Below, piece after piece: positions 45,810-55,431 of a stretch of 62,000 bases of DNA (the stretch's first letter is position 1; each line of letters begins with the position of its first letter). The stretch spans positions 105,808,355-105,870,354 of the forward strand of contig CM043943.1 of assembly GCA_014529385.2 (NCBI GenBank), read 5' to 3'. A program made the position numbers and the translations under genes. The notes beneath the pieces are model-generated. The model saw only the letters and a program-made list of their open reading frames with translations. It searched no databases and was not told where the DNA came from. The stretch comes from Adiantum capillus-veneris (taxonomy: Eukaryota > Streptophyta > Polypodiopsida > Polypodiales > Pteridaceae).

Positions 45810-47240
45810 TCATACCGATGAAATGCTACTCACCGAGCGCTTGTGTGAGCGCATACTGAACACTTGGTAGCAGGGCTCAATCTCCTCTCCACCCTCTTTA
45901 TCCTTCTCTACATCAAGGACCAGTACATGGTCTTCCGGGTCCGAGTTCTCCCCACTCTCTGAGCTTGTACGACATCCAAAAGCAAGAGATGACAAGGGAG
46001 GAAGCCCGAGCTCTTCACGATCTCGCAACACTTGCCATACTTTTTGCATGGAGGGCCGGACACTGGGATCTTCTTGCATACAGCAAAAGGAAAGCTGTAG
46101 CGCAACGCGGACTTCTTTTGGATTAGCTTCAAGGAGCAATCTTCCATCAAGAGCATCCTCATACATGCCTTGCTTGGCTTGAAGGTATATCCACTCTAAG
46201 AAAATGGGGTCATTTGAGGCGGCTAATGCATCGACAATGTTGCCCCGGCCGAGGATTAGAGACAGCAAAACAAGCCCAAATCCATATACATCAGTGGCCG
46301 CCGATGTTTTGAAACCAGAAAGCCAGCCAGAGGAGACACTCCGATGCGCTAAACTTGGAGAGAGATTAGTGTTACTCCACTCTTTGGCATGCTGCAATGC
46401 TGCTATCTTATCTCTGACGCAAAGATCTGCCAATCCGAAATCAGCTAGCTTCGGGCACCAGTTATCACCCAGCATGATATTCTCTAGTTTCACATTGCCA
46501 TGAACGAGACACTCTCCACATTCCTCATGAAGGAAAAGTAATGTCTGTGCAATTTTCATCGCAATGCTGTATCGCGTATCCCAATCCAGCGACTCCGCAT
46601 TCTTCAACAGCACCATATCAAGCGACCCCGCCTCAAGATACTCATACACAAGCAGCATTTCAGCTCTTTCCAAGCAGAAGCCAAGTAATTTGACAAGATT
46701 AGTGTGGTGCACACAGCTTGCTTGATAGACGGATGCGAGAAAGCCATCCGGCCCGCCTCCCTTCGTGTCCACTCGCTTCACTGCAACAGGGGTGCCTTCA
46801 ATCCAGCCCTTGAAAGTAGAAGAGTTGGGCTTCCTGCCAAGCTGGTAGCAGAAGTTGGAAGTAGAGACATGGAGCTCTTTGGAGGTAAATCGTCGGATTG
46901 GGGGGATGTTGTTTTCCGAGGGTGTGTATATATTGAAGGAGGGGAGCTGATTCTTGGTGGATGCATGGTGCCATCGTCTGTAGAAGAAGCTCAAGGCAGC
47001 AAGGAGGAGAATGCAGGCCACGACAAGGCAGGAGATTGCGCCGATGGCGATGCTGAGGACAGGGAGGTGCGAGTGGTGGGGAGGGTGCGAGTGCGATGAA
47101 GAGGAAGGTGAAGATGAGGTGGGGGGCGATTGGGCAAGGGACGGGGGGATGGAGAGAGAGAGAGTGAAGGAGAGCAAAGGCAAGAGGAAGCTGAGCTGGG
47201 CTGCGGTCTGCTTGAGCAGAAGCAGCATATGGGTCACCAT
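45810..47240 (-). CDS. Receptor-like kinase, probable pseudokinase
   Basis: The single-exon, 476-residue protein starts at ATG 47240. Residues 1-37 form a signal peptide; 38-59 a short Ser/Pro/His-rich outside part with no LRR, lectin or LysM motif; 60-87 a transmembrane helix followed by RRWHH. The kinase-like domain spans about 125-408. Visible: VAVK Lys155, DFG 267-269, DVYGFG Asp317, RPSM Arg395. Abnormal: the Gly loop is degenerate (LGRKPNSSTF), the helix-C Glu is replaced (Ser170), HRD is HGN (247-249, catalytic Asp to Asn) and there is no APE motif. HGN is known in LRR-III-type atypical RLKs, so relation to that subfamily is possible. An acidic tail (431-456) and a Ser/Arg end follow. 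Probably a phosphorylation-independent signalling scaffold at the plasma membrane (inference). The only intact host gene here. Confidence 0.88.
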   Translation of the reverse strand: MVTHMLLLLKQTAAQLSFLLPLLSFTLSLSIPPSLAQSPPTSSSPSSSSHSHPPHHSHLPVLSIAIGAISCLVVACILLLAALSFFYRRWHHASTKNQLPSFNIYTPSENNIPPIRRFTSKELHVSTSNFCYQLGRKPNSSTFKGWIEGTPVAVKRVDTKGGGPDGFLASVYQASCVHHTNLVKLLGFCLERAEMLLVYEYLEAGSLDMVLLKNAESLDWDTRYSIAMKIAQTLLFLHEECGECLVHGNVKLENIMLGDNWCPKLADFGLADLCVRDKIAALQHAKEWSNTNLSPSLAHRSVSSGWLSGFKTSAATDVYGFGLVLLSLILGRGNIVDALAASNDPIFLEWIYLQAKQGMYEDALDGRLLLEANPKEVRVALQLSFCCMQEDPSVRPSMQKVWQVLRDREELGLPPLSSLAFGCRTSSESGENSDPEDHVLVLDVEKDKEGGEEIEPCYQVFSMRSHKRSVSSISSV

Positions 47241-47390
47241 TTGCTGATGGGCACTCTCACTCTCTTCTACTGCTACTATAGGCTACGACTACTCACTCTC
47301 TTCTACTGCTACTATAGGCTACGACTACTACTCACTGTTGTTGATTGCCTGCCTGCCGTCTCCCTTTTGCCCTTTTTTGGGTTTCACAGA

Positions 47391-47439
<49 letters not shown>

Positions 47440-47530
47440 CTACCCTCTCTCCTCTCCTCTCCCCTTGTTCTTCTTCGCTCTCGAGTCTCGCACACACCAA
47501 GTCACCAACTCTTGACCCTCAATAAATGAT
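47241..47530 (-). promoter_or_regulatory. Kinase 5' flank with tandem and simple repeats
   Basis: An almost exact 36-bp tandem duplication (47257-47292 and 47293-47328; core CTTCTACTGCTACTATAGGC) starts 16 bp upstream of the ATG, probably in the 5' UTR. (CT)n(CA)n at 47391-47438 lies upstream; on the coding strand it is (TG)n(AG)n. CT/GA tracts near plant start sites can bind BPC-type GAGA factors (inference). No confident TATA box; a TTATATATTTT on the minus strand near 47592-47602 is a candidate. Confidence 0.5.
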
Positions 47531-48058
47531 TTTGTTGGATCCTCTCTCAGACTTCCAAGTCTCAGAACTTATCATTTGTGGGATACCCCAAAAATATATA
47601 ATAAGGACTTGGTCACCCATACCCACTTTAGGGGTGTTCCACACAAGGCAAGGTTAACCCTCGCACATGAATAACCGTGGTCACTCGAAACACCACTTTT
47701 TCCTATGTGGCACCTCACCACGCTGCTACCGCACTAGTTGGAACTACGGTGAGCCTTTTGTGAGACTATCCATGCTCACCATGCTGCTTCATATGCAAGA
47801 GGCTCTCATATATATTTGCCTGAGAAACCATGGTTGCTCAAAATGCACCATTTTTCCTATGTTGCATGGAATTCGTTTTTTAAAACAAATACTCACAACA
47901 GTGGTAGAAAGTTTATTATATAAAAAAAGAACTACAATACTAGCCTTGCTCCATCTGAGCTAGGGCAACCATACATTGGAGACAAGTTTCTACACCTCAG
48001 AGATAGTGGCTAACAAAGGAGCCATGCAATCGAGTAAAACTCCAAAACGAAACACCCA
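47531..48058. other. Non-coding spacer
   Basis: Diverged repeats occur at about 47670-47710 and 47829-47870 (both contain CACC-TTTTTCCTATGT and a GTGGTCACTC/ATGGTTGCTC block). The string AGTGGCTAACAA[AG]GGAGCCA at 48005 recurs right after the Helitron 3' end at 49253. No gene. Confidence 0.5.
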
Positions 48059-48451
48059 TCTTATCTCTATATTAAAAAGAGAAGGTCAACAGCCAAGTGG
48101 CAGCAAATCCCACTCTCCAACCTAAGCGCTTCCCATCCCACTCTCTAACCTTATGCACCCAGCCTACGTGGAGGTGCCTCTAGGATTGCCTCGCAGTGCA
48201 TTTTACGCATCCAGCCTACGTGGAGGTGCCTCCAAGATTGCCTCGCGCTGCAGGCAAGAAAGCTTTTGGGCTACGGGCATGAGAACGTGAGTGGGAGAAA
48301 GCATCGGGCTGCGGGTTAAATAGTCAGGCTGCGGGTATGGGTAAGAAAGCGGGTCGCGGGGCTAAGGTTGTTAAGCCATATAAACCCAACAGCTCATTGA
48401 AAGTTTCTTTCCAACCCGAAACGATTCGCTCAAGCCTCAGGTAATTTGACC

Positions 48452-48534
<83 letters not shown>

Positions 48535-48802
48535 TTGTATCAGTGGAGGTCGCCTCAGGTAATTTCACCACCTGTGAGAGAGAGAGAGAGAGCGTTGTAT
48601 CAATGGAGGTCCTTGGACTTGCTGACCACGTTCTGCACGCTGCAAGCGCTGCAGTAGAGTGCTGATTTAGGGGCCGCTTCAATGGCTGCAACGTGCTATG
48701 AAAACGCAAGCCCAGTTGGCTGCATTGCTGAGGGCTCCGTGTAACGTGGGGACCCCGAACTGCACGCTGCACTGCACGCTGCTGCAAGGCTGGGGCAGGG
48801 CC

Positions 48803-48895
<93 letters not shown>

Positions 48896-49135
48896 CTGCC
48901 CCTGGCTACCATGTCCTACTGCACGCTTGAGGCTGCTAAAGACGTGCGCGCTACGCGTTGCTGAAGTTCTACGTGCCACTTCGGTTTCGCTTCACCACGT
49001 CGACTGCCAACGTCCGCCAGGTCAGCTCACTGCACCAAGCCACGTCAATTCGACTGCGCCACTAAGCTCCTCGAACAGCGGGCAAAGTTCGCCAACCCAA
49101 TCAACTACCTTTTGTTATTGACCTCTAGCTGCGGG

Positions 49136-49229
<94 letters not shown>

Positions 49230-49253
49230 GCCAAAGGCCGCCTGCCACACTAG
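48059..49253 (+). mobile_element. Putative non-autonomous Helitron, 1.2 kb
   Basis: The left end is A|TCTTATCTCTATATTAAAAA, a typical TC start with plant-Helitron-like sequence. The right end has a perfect 7-bp hairpin GGCGGCC-AAA-GGCCGCC (49226-49242), seven bases, then CTAG followed by host T. This fits insertion between A and T with no target duplication. The interior has no Rep/helicase. It contains a 52-bp tandem duplication (about 48152-48255), a repeated CCTCAGGTAATTT block, and three long (GA)n arrays (48456-48531, 48804-48893, 49137-49226). Confidence 0.65.
49139..49226. repeat. (GA)n array next to Helitron hairpin
   Basis: About 88 bp of pure GA lies directly upstream of the 3' hairpin. 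Similar arrays are at 48456-48531 and 48804-48893. Confidence 0.95.
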
Positions 49254-50490
49254 TGGCTAACAAGGGAGCCACCCTAACGCAAAAAAGTTAAAAAACAAGC
49301 AGACAAGGGAATGCCACCATACATGGGGTGCCTGCCATGGTCCACCCCACCCATGCATGTCCATCAAGTCACGGCAAGCCGATCCAAAAGCCACCACAAC
49401 GGTCAGGGATTGTCGAGCATCAACAAGAATACCAATGTCACACAAAGCTATTGCACATCTTCAACTAGCTTCCTTCCTTCACAATCACGAAGCAGTTGCA
49501 TACCTTCACAAAGCATCCAATCACAACCACGATCATCAGTGGATTCCCAATTAGAGGAGGATTGCAAGACAATCCCCCACGAAACACTTCCACCTGCAAG
49601 ATCCACGAAACCATCTCGAGATCGAGATGGTTTCGTGGAGGGTCTCGAGATCGAGACCCTCCACCAAACCATCATGTAGCATCTCTAGCTCGAAGCTCTT
49701 ATGTAGGACATTACAAGCCCTGTCTCATGACCAAAAGAGTGTACAAGGCGAGGGAAGAGAGGCCAACTCCGACTAACCCAACTCCTTCATGAAAAAATGC
49801 ACGTAGTGTCAAAGGAGCCTCAACCCTCTCAATAATGCAGACCGACATCTTTGTTCAACTAATGGGGATCCCAAATAACCATGGGGAATGGCTAACTGAG
49901 TTTAAGTTACCTCTTCTACTTTCATGCATGATAGCACCTAATATTAAGCGACCACCCATGAATATTTCTGTTAGTCATCTACTTAACATAACATGGCGGA
50001 GGGGAGTCTCTTTTACACGTGACGCAAGTTGCAAGATGAAGGCTACTTTTCAAAAGAGAGAAAGAGAGAGAGGACACACGATAAAAAGGGAGAGAGAAAG
50101 AGCTTCGATGACCGGCCGTACTAGTGTGTGTCTAAGTTCAACTCAATGGACCACAATTGGCTTCATTGTAGTAGCTTCAAGGGAGCTCATGCTCATGGTA
50201 GCCTACTTTAAATGAGAAACAAACGTTGCCCTTTATTTGTACCGCTGTCATATTTCTTTGTGGAGAAATGCTCGTAAACCATGCTCAGACAACCTTGAGT
50301 TCAATTGTGCTAACTTACCCCCATGACCATTTGGATGTTCCTTCTATTACCTCATTATTGTTAATTATGTTTCCATAGGTCGTACACATTTTAAAAAAGA
50401 AAAACGTTTGACTCTTTATATGATGCTGAAGGGGGAGCGCGGAGAGTTGAACGGGAGTTGTAGCCAAAAAGATAGTGCAGATAACCAGGA
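49254..50490. other. Non-coding region
   Basis: No recognisable gene; the frames in 49311-49792 overlap in all three frames and on both strands. The palindromic segment at 49603-49674 is listed separately. Confidence 0.5.
49603..49674. repeat. Two overlapping palindromes sharing an arm
   Basis: Palindrome 1 (49603-49638) has perfect 17-bp arms beginning CCACGAAACCATCTCGA with a 2-nt centre. Palindrome 2 (49635-49664, extendable to about 49627-49674 with one mismatch) has arms containing GTGGAGGGTCTCGA with the same GA centre. The middle arm can pair with either the left or the right arm, not both. Confidence 0.9.
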
Positions 50491-50526
50491 CTTGCTGCAT
50501 GCAAGGGATTGTGGCGGGCTGAAATA

Positions 50527-50567
<41 letters not shown>

Positions 50568-50735
50568 GTAGGTGTTGCGAGCTGAAATATCTCTCTCTTT
50601 CTCTCTCTCTTTATCTCTATCTCTCTCTCTCTCTTGCTGCATGCAAGGGATTGTGGCGGGCTGAAATATCTCTCTCTTTCTCTCTCTCTTTATCTCTCTC
50701 TCTCTCTCACACACACAGTAGGTGTTGCGAGCATG
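50491..50735. repeat. 142-bp tandem duplication with CT tracts
   Basis: The unit CTTGCTGCATGCAAGGGATT, (CT)n, (CA)n, GTAGGTGTTGCGAGC is present at 50491 and 50633. A partial third GCTGAAATATCTCTCTC block lies between them. Frames through it are repeat artefacts. Confidence 0.85.
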
Positions 50736-51711
50736 GCAAATCCCAGGTTGAGTGTTGCGTTTCTCTTTCTCTCGCGTGAGCAGCGTGCAGGCTCCCCCGG
50801 GGGGGGTCGGCAGCAGAGGCCTGGTGATCGAGGAGGCAGCGATAGGGCTGCTACGCGGGGAGTCTAGTGGGAGGAAAGGACAGGGCTCTACGCAGAGGCG
50901 AGAGGGGGAAAAATTGGGTTGAAAAATAGGCTAAAGGGTGGGAATATTCTGCATTATAGTATTTTATAAAGAGTAGAGCCACGAGTACAGTAGTACATCC
51001 AATATGCTTTATGTGGTTTTTTCTCGGGTGCCAAAAGCTGCAAGATTAGGCTATGGCCACGCAAGGCTTAGTTATCAATTATTTCAACAAATAACTAATT
51101 TGAACAAATAACTAAGCCTCGTTTTCAGTCACTCGCAAAAAAGAGCATTAAACGAATAACTATGGTTGTGAGGTTCGAGGCTTAGTTGGGAGGATGAATG
51201 AATAACTAAACGTAGATTCGCACGGGTAAGGGTTCACCCCAACCCACCCGGAGTGATTTGCCTTCGCACGAGCAACATTACGCGAGCTGAGTTTAACTAG
51301 GACTCAAATTTCTCCACTCTGTTGAAAACGACAAAGTTGGTTTTCATCGACCTCGTTATCAGGCGGTGGAGACAGGGACCACCACCACATGCATTTTGCA
51401 ATGAATTCACCACAACGGGATGTGGCGGGCAATTTGAAGAGAGAGATGGGCTCCAAGCTATGCACGAGCTACAGACGGTGGAAGAGTTGACACATGAAAA
51501 CTGTGCAACTGTGCGAACGCTCATCATATACTCAACAACATTATCGGTTGGGGTTGTTGGGTTGGGGTTCAAAGGGCTAGGGTTGTATCGCCGCGTGTAC
51601 AGACATCCTCTAAGCCTCGCGTGACCATGCAAGAGGTTTAGTTATTCATTAATGCTCCGTCGGAGCATAGTTGGCTAAATGTAAGTGTATGTAAATTCTG
51701 AGGAGGGCGGG
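50736..51711. other. Non-coding region
   Basis: Inverted and direct copies of a GAGGCTTAGTTATTTGTT-like motif occur at about 51065-51190 and again near 51610-51645, suggesting remains of a small inverted-repeat element. No gene. Confidence 0.4.
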
Positions 51712-52195
51712 CCTCGTCACTATATGGCACGGCTCTAGCCAGGGGGGATCTAAGGCCCAACTTTGGGGATGCGTGGCGACTTTAATCTCGGCCATCGGAT
51801 CACGTAGTGAACTAGGGGTTAACTAGGGGTGAACTCGGGGCAAAAATGGCGCCCCAAGTTCACTCCTAGTTCACCCCCCCCCCCCCCCCCCTAGTTCACC
51901 CGCCTCGCGGGATGTGGGTCGAACCTGGGACATCTCGGTTACCACACGAATGCCCTACCACCATGCTAGCGCGTCACTGTCCATGTTGGCATGGCACATG
52001 ATCATATCCTAGTTTAGGTTCCCCTAGTTCACCCCCAGTTCACCCACCCCTAGCTTACCCGCCCCTAGTTCACCGTTAGTTCACCCCCCCCCTAGTTCAC
52101 TGTGTGATCCGACGGCGGAGATTAAAGCCGCCTTGCCCCCCAAATTTGGGCCCTAGATTCCCTCTGACTCGGAGCCGTGCCATATAGTGACGAGG
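51712..52195. mobile_element. Long-TIR non-autonomous DNA element
   Basis: Inverted repeats of about 105-110 bp begin CCTCGTCACTATATGGCAC at 51712 and read inwards; the right arm (about 52088-52195) has the same sequence on the minus strand with scattered differences. Long TIRs suggest a Mutator-like MITE, but no 9-bp duplication could be confirmed. The right end has an exact 22-bp tandem copy (CCATATAGTGACGAGGGAG plus TGC, 52180-52223) that blurs the boundary. The interior has many copies of CTAGTTCACCC and a C-run at about 51877-51892. Confidence 0.7.
51907..51973 (-). repeat. tRNA-like segment inside long-TIR element
   Basis: On the minus strand a good A box (TAGCATGGTGG, 51958-51968) and B box (GGTTCGACCC, 51916-51925) are spaced as in a tRNA. 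CGCG occurs at both ends as an acceptor-like pair. The anticodon and T stems do not fold properly, so it is a tRNA pseudogene or SINE head, not a functional tRNA. Confidence 0.5.
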
Positions 52196-52712
52196 GAGTG
52201 CCCATATAGTGACGAGGGAGTGCGGGGCAAAGTTCTAGGGATATAGACACCTAAGAGAAAGGAGTGAGTGTGTGCCTCTAAAATCGGTTAACAATGGCTT
52301 CTAATCTAATTCTCCAAAAAACAAAAAAAAACAAGTGAAAGGGTCACACTGGTTTTCCAAAACAATAAGAAAGTGTTAAAATCGTAATGTTGAGTTTAAT
52401 TGGAACCACTGTTGTCCGGGAAACGATTGCCTTAGCTTCGTCGCCTTGAGCCAATTTAAATTCGAGACTAGTCAATTGCAAACCATGGTAAAGAGAAGAA
52501 AAATTGGTGAAATATGTGAGAAAAGAGTTCAAAAATGCAAATTTAAAATTTTTGCTAGTATTTTCAGTTTGCTTCTTTGCGAGGAGGAAACTCGCTCGAC
52601 AACCGCTTAATAAAAGAGACTTTCTCAAACACTAACTGAAATTAAGCTATAGAATGCAAGAAAAGTCAAACCATGTGAGACTATGAAACTAAAGGTGAAA
52701 TAAAAAGAACTC

Positions 52713-52713
52713 A

Positions 52714-52756
<43 letters not shown>

Positions 52757-52826
52757 TGTGTGTGTGTGTGTATATAGATATATACACACACACTATATAT
52801 GTGTGTGTGTATGTATGTATGTATAG
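52713..52826. repeat. (TA)n(TG)n cruciform-prone tract
   Basis: A (TA)n of about 40 bp is followed by GTGTGTGTGTGTGT, TATATAGATATATA, CACACACACAC, then TATATATGTGTGTGTG and GTAT repeats. The GT and CA blocks around TATAGATATA form an inverted repeat. Confidence 0.85.
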
Positions 52827-52973
52827 AATTTACTAGAGAAATGCAAGGAGAAGCTTCACTTTAGCATTCTAAAACAATAGAATGTAAGACATGGCAAGAT
52901 GTGAAATGAAAAGTGAAATAAAAAGATAGATTTAATATTTTAAAATCGAAATAACATTTAAGGCAAGTCTCAA

Positions 52974-53040
52974 TCTATACTTCTATACTATACATAATGG
53001 AGCTTAAATTTTTGAAGCAAGGAGAGACCTTCCACATGTC
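52974..53040. repeat. Helitron-like 5' terminus
   Basis: A|TCTATACTTCTATACTATAC and the following ATAATGGAGCTTAAATTTTTGA resemble 9714-9790 and plant Helitron left ends. The 3' end was not found. Confidence 0.4.
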
Positions 53041-53208
53041 AACCAGTCGTCGCCCCTTCAACTTGCACACCTTCGCAACTAATTATCGTTCCTTCAGCTT
53101 GGCAAAAGGTTGAACGTAGGGTAGCCTAGACCTACCTCCACGTGAGCACAACTGCCTCCCACTCCCCACTCCCCACGCCATGCACGAACAGAAGCCGATA
53201 GTTTTGGG

Positions 53209-53212
<4 letters not shown>

Positions 53213-53262
<50 letters not shown>

Positions 53263-53332
53263 ACTATTGACGACACAAGCCTCTCATGGTACGTGTGCAC
53301 ACAAATGTGAGTGTGTATGTATGTGTGTGTGT

Positions 53333-53391
<59 letters not shown>
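53213..53391. repeat. Two (GA)n arrays
   Basis: (GA)n at about 53213-53259 and 53335-53391 are separated by GTGTGTATG-rich sequence. Confidence 0.95.
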
Positions 53392-53392
<1 letters not shown>

Positions 53393-53622
53393 CAGAGAGA
53401 GAACGTACGAGCTGGGCGTTGATAGGGCCCATTCAACTCGAAAATGGCCTCAAGGCTCTCTCGCAACTCGACAAGGTTGATACCTGGTGGGCCTTCTTTT
53501 TTGGGAGGGACTTGAAGTTACTTCATATACCCTAACCTGCGGTTTTGGTACCCATATCCCATGTGTGTGTCTTTCTGTATTGATTTCTCGTCTTTAACCC
53601 AAATCGGATTATTGACTTTGGC

Positions 53623-54255
53623 TTAACTGCTCGGAACAAACGCTTGCTTGACTATCTTTTGCTTTCTTGAGTACCTGGGTTGATATATCTTTGCTTTTCT
53701 AGGTGTCTCCTTAGAGGTTTCAGTTGGGTCAGCAATTGACTTGAAGTTTTGAAAGCCTGACTTGCTTGAAGAAGGAGATCCATGAGGGTTTTTTGATGTA
53801 GAGGCATATGTTGTCACACCTTTCGTGTTAATCGGTGCAAGGTCCACTTTGGCTTTACCTTTGTCTGCACGATTTGTCTTCAATTCTTGTGACTTTTGCA
53901 GCTCTGAATCTAGCATTAACGGTACTTGTAATTGTTGCTTGCTTCTACTTGGAAAAGAGAGTATTAACATTTTATCTTCTTTGTAGGCCTTGTGTTGGTC
54001 TAACCATTGGTGTCCAAGTATGACATCTGCATGCATGTCTTTTGAAGACTTTACTTGAAACTTCATCTGCTGTTCATGATTTTGGATGCTAAGGGTAGCA
54101 ACCATTTCTTTTTTACTTGTAGCCTTAAACATGATTTATCTATTATCTGGTTTGCCTAGAGTAATCTCTAGAATGCTCTGAATGTTGTCTACAACCATAT
54201 TGTACTTTGCTTCGTTATCCAATAGAGCATTGCATCTGACACTTCCTCATTTTGT
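53623..54255 (-). pseudogene. Protease-like domain and basic tail (element 2)
   Basis: At about 54209-54233 the minus strand reads NALLDNEAKYNMV, aligning with NALLDTGAKHNLL of the post-integrase protease in the first Gypsy, with the active-site T-G replaced by N-E. After a stop the frame 53623-54132 carries TLSIQNHEQQMKFQVKSS and DVILGHQWLDQHKAY, the second half of a retropepsin fold. A Lys/Ser-rich tail ends AKIYQPRYSRKQKIVKQAF, recalling the basic tail of the first element. The catalytic motif is dead. Confidence 0.65.
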
Positions 54256-55368
54256 ACTGTTGAGAACTATAGCTATTCTCATTGTTGGTTCTATTGAAGA
54301 TCTTTGTAATGCTTTTGTCATGGTCTCATCTTGATCTAAATTTGTCTCTATGGAGGGTGACTTGAGACTCTGTCTTCCAATCTGATTTACATTGGTTGAT
54401 TCAGCCGGCAATGAGTGATTGATCTTTGGACTTTCTATTGCTTCTTGGTTGTCTGCAACCTTGTTCTTCTTAACTTTTGGCTTTGGTGGCATTCTCTGCT
54501 CAGTAGCTTTTGTGATTTTTCTTTGCTCTATTTGATATGCACTTGATATTGTCTGATTTTCTTTAAGCTCTTCTGCAGTTTTGTCCGATGGAGATGAATC
54601 ATCTTCAATGAGATCTGCTTTGATATCAGTCTCCATTTTAACTGTGCTTGAGGACCTTGTGCTGTTGTCTGCGAGTGACCAGTCTTGATCTTCATTCTTG
54701 ATTGTCTCTAAAGACTGCATCATATTTACTTTCTGTATCTCTAATATCTTTTGGGCCATTGGCATTCCCATTATGACGTCGTCTGGCATATCTTTTGTTG
54801 TGATCACGTGGAATTGAGCTATGATGATCTGCGAACTTACTTCAATGGTGGTGGAGATGATTCCCCAACATTCTGCTCATTTGTTTCCTGATATGCTCAC
54901 AAATTCAAGAGCATCTTCCAACTGTGGTTGGCCACATCTTTTCCAAGTGCGAAAAGACATGAGGTTCTTGTCTAGCTGAAAATCTAGCTTTACTTCTCTT
55001 GACAGCTTTTCTTCGTTTTCACCGATGATGTTGCACTTGATCTTCTCAGGATTTATTTTTGTAGTGATTGATTCTGTTGTGGTAGCGTCCTTTGGTTGAA
55101 CTTTATCTGCATTTTTTTTGCTTTGACCACCCGCTTCAATCGTTGTTTGCTCCATTGGCTGTAATATTGCACTTTTTTGCAATTGTTGAGCATTGTCCTC
55201 CTGCATTTGGGCAACCTTTGACCTTAACAGATCCATTGTACTTTTTGGCAGAATGTGTCTCTTTGGAGGAGATTTCACTGGTGACCTTTGTGTAGCTTTC
55301 TGGACTTTAGCTTTCATTGATTTTGAACTTTCTATCACCTGTTCTGGCAGCTTGAGGCTTTGCATCAT
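54247..55368 (-). pseudogene. Polyprotein segment with protease-like motif
   Basis: Two open frames separated by a stop near 54875. Across the stop the sequence resembles the C-terminal half of a retropepsin (STTIEVSSQIIIAQFHV, then DDVIMGMPMAQ at about 54765-54795). The rest is Lys/Glu/Ser-rich with no domain (for example KPKVKKNKVADNQEA). Assignment of the protease half is by pattern only. Confidence 0.5.
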
Positions 55369-55431
55369 CTTCAGATAGTCTTTGACTTCAATCCGGCAAT
55401 CCGTAGGTGTTTGTACAAGGTCATGATCTTG

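Noticed and set aside
45908-47099. Plus- and minus-strand frames overlapping the kinase gene
   Set aside because: They are shadows of the GC-richer coding sequence of the kinase.
51907-51973. Functional tRNA gene
   Set aside because: A and B boxes are good, but anticodon and T stems do not pair; only a tRNA-derived remnant is supportable.
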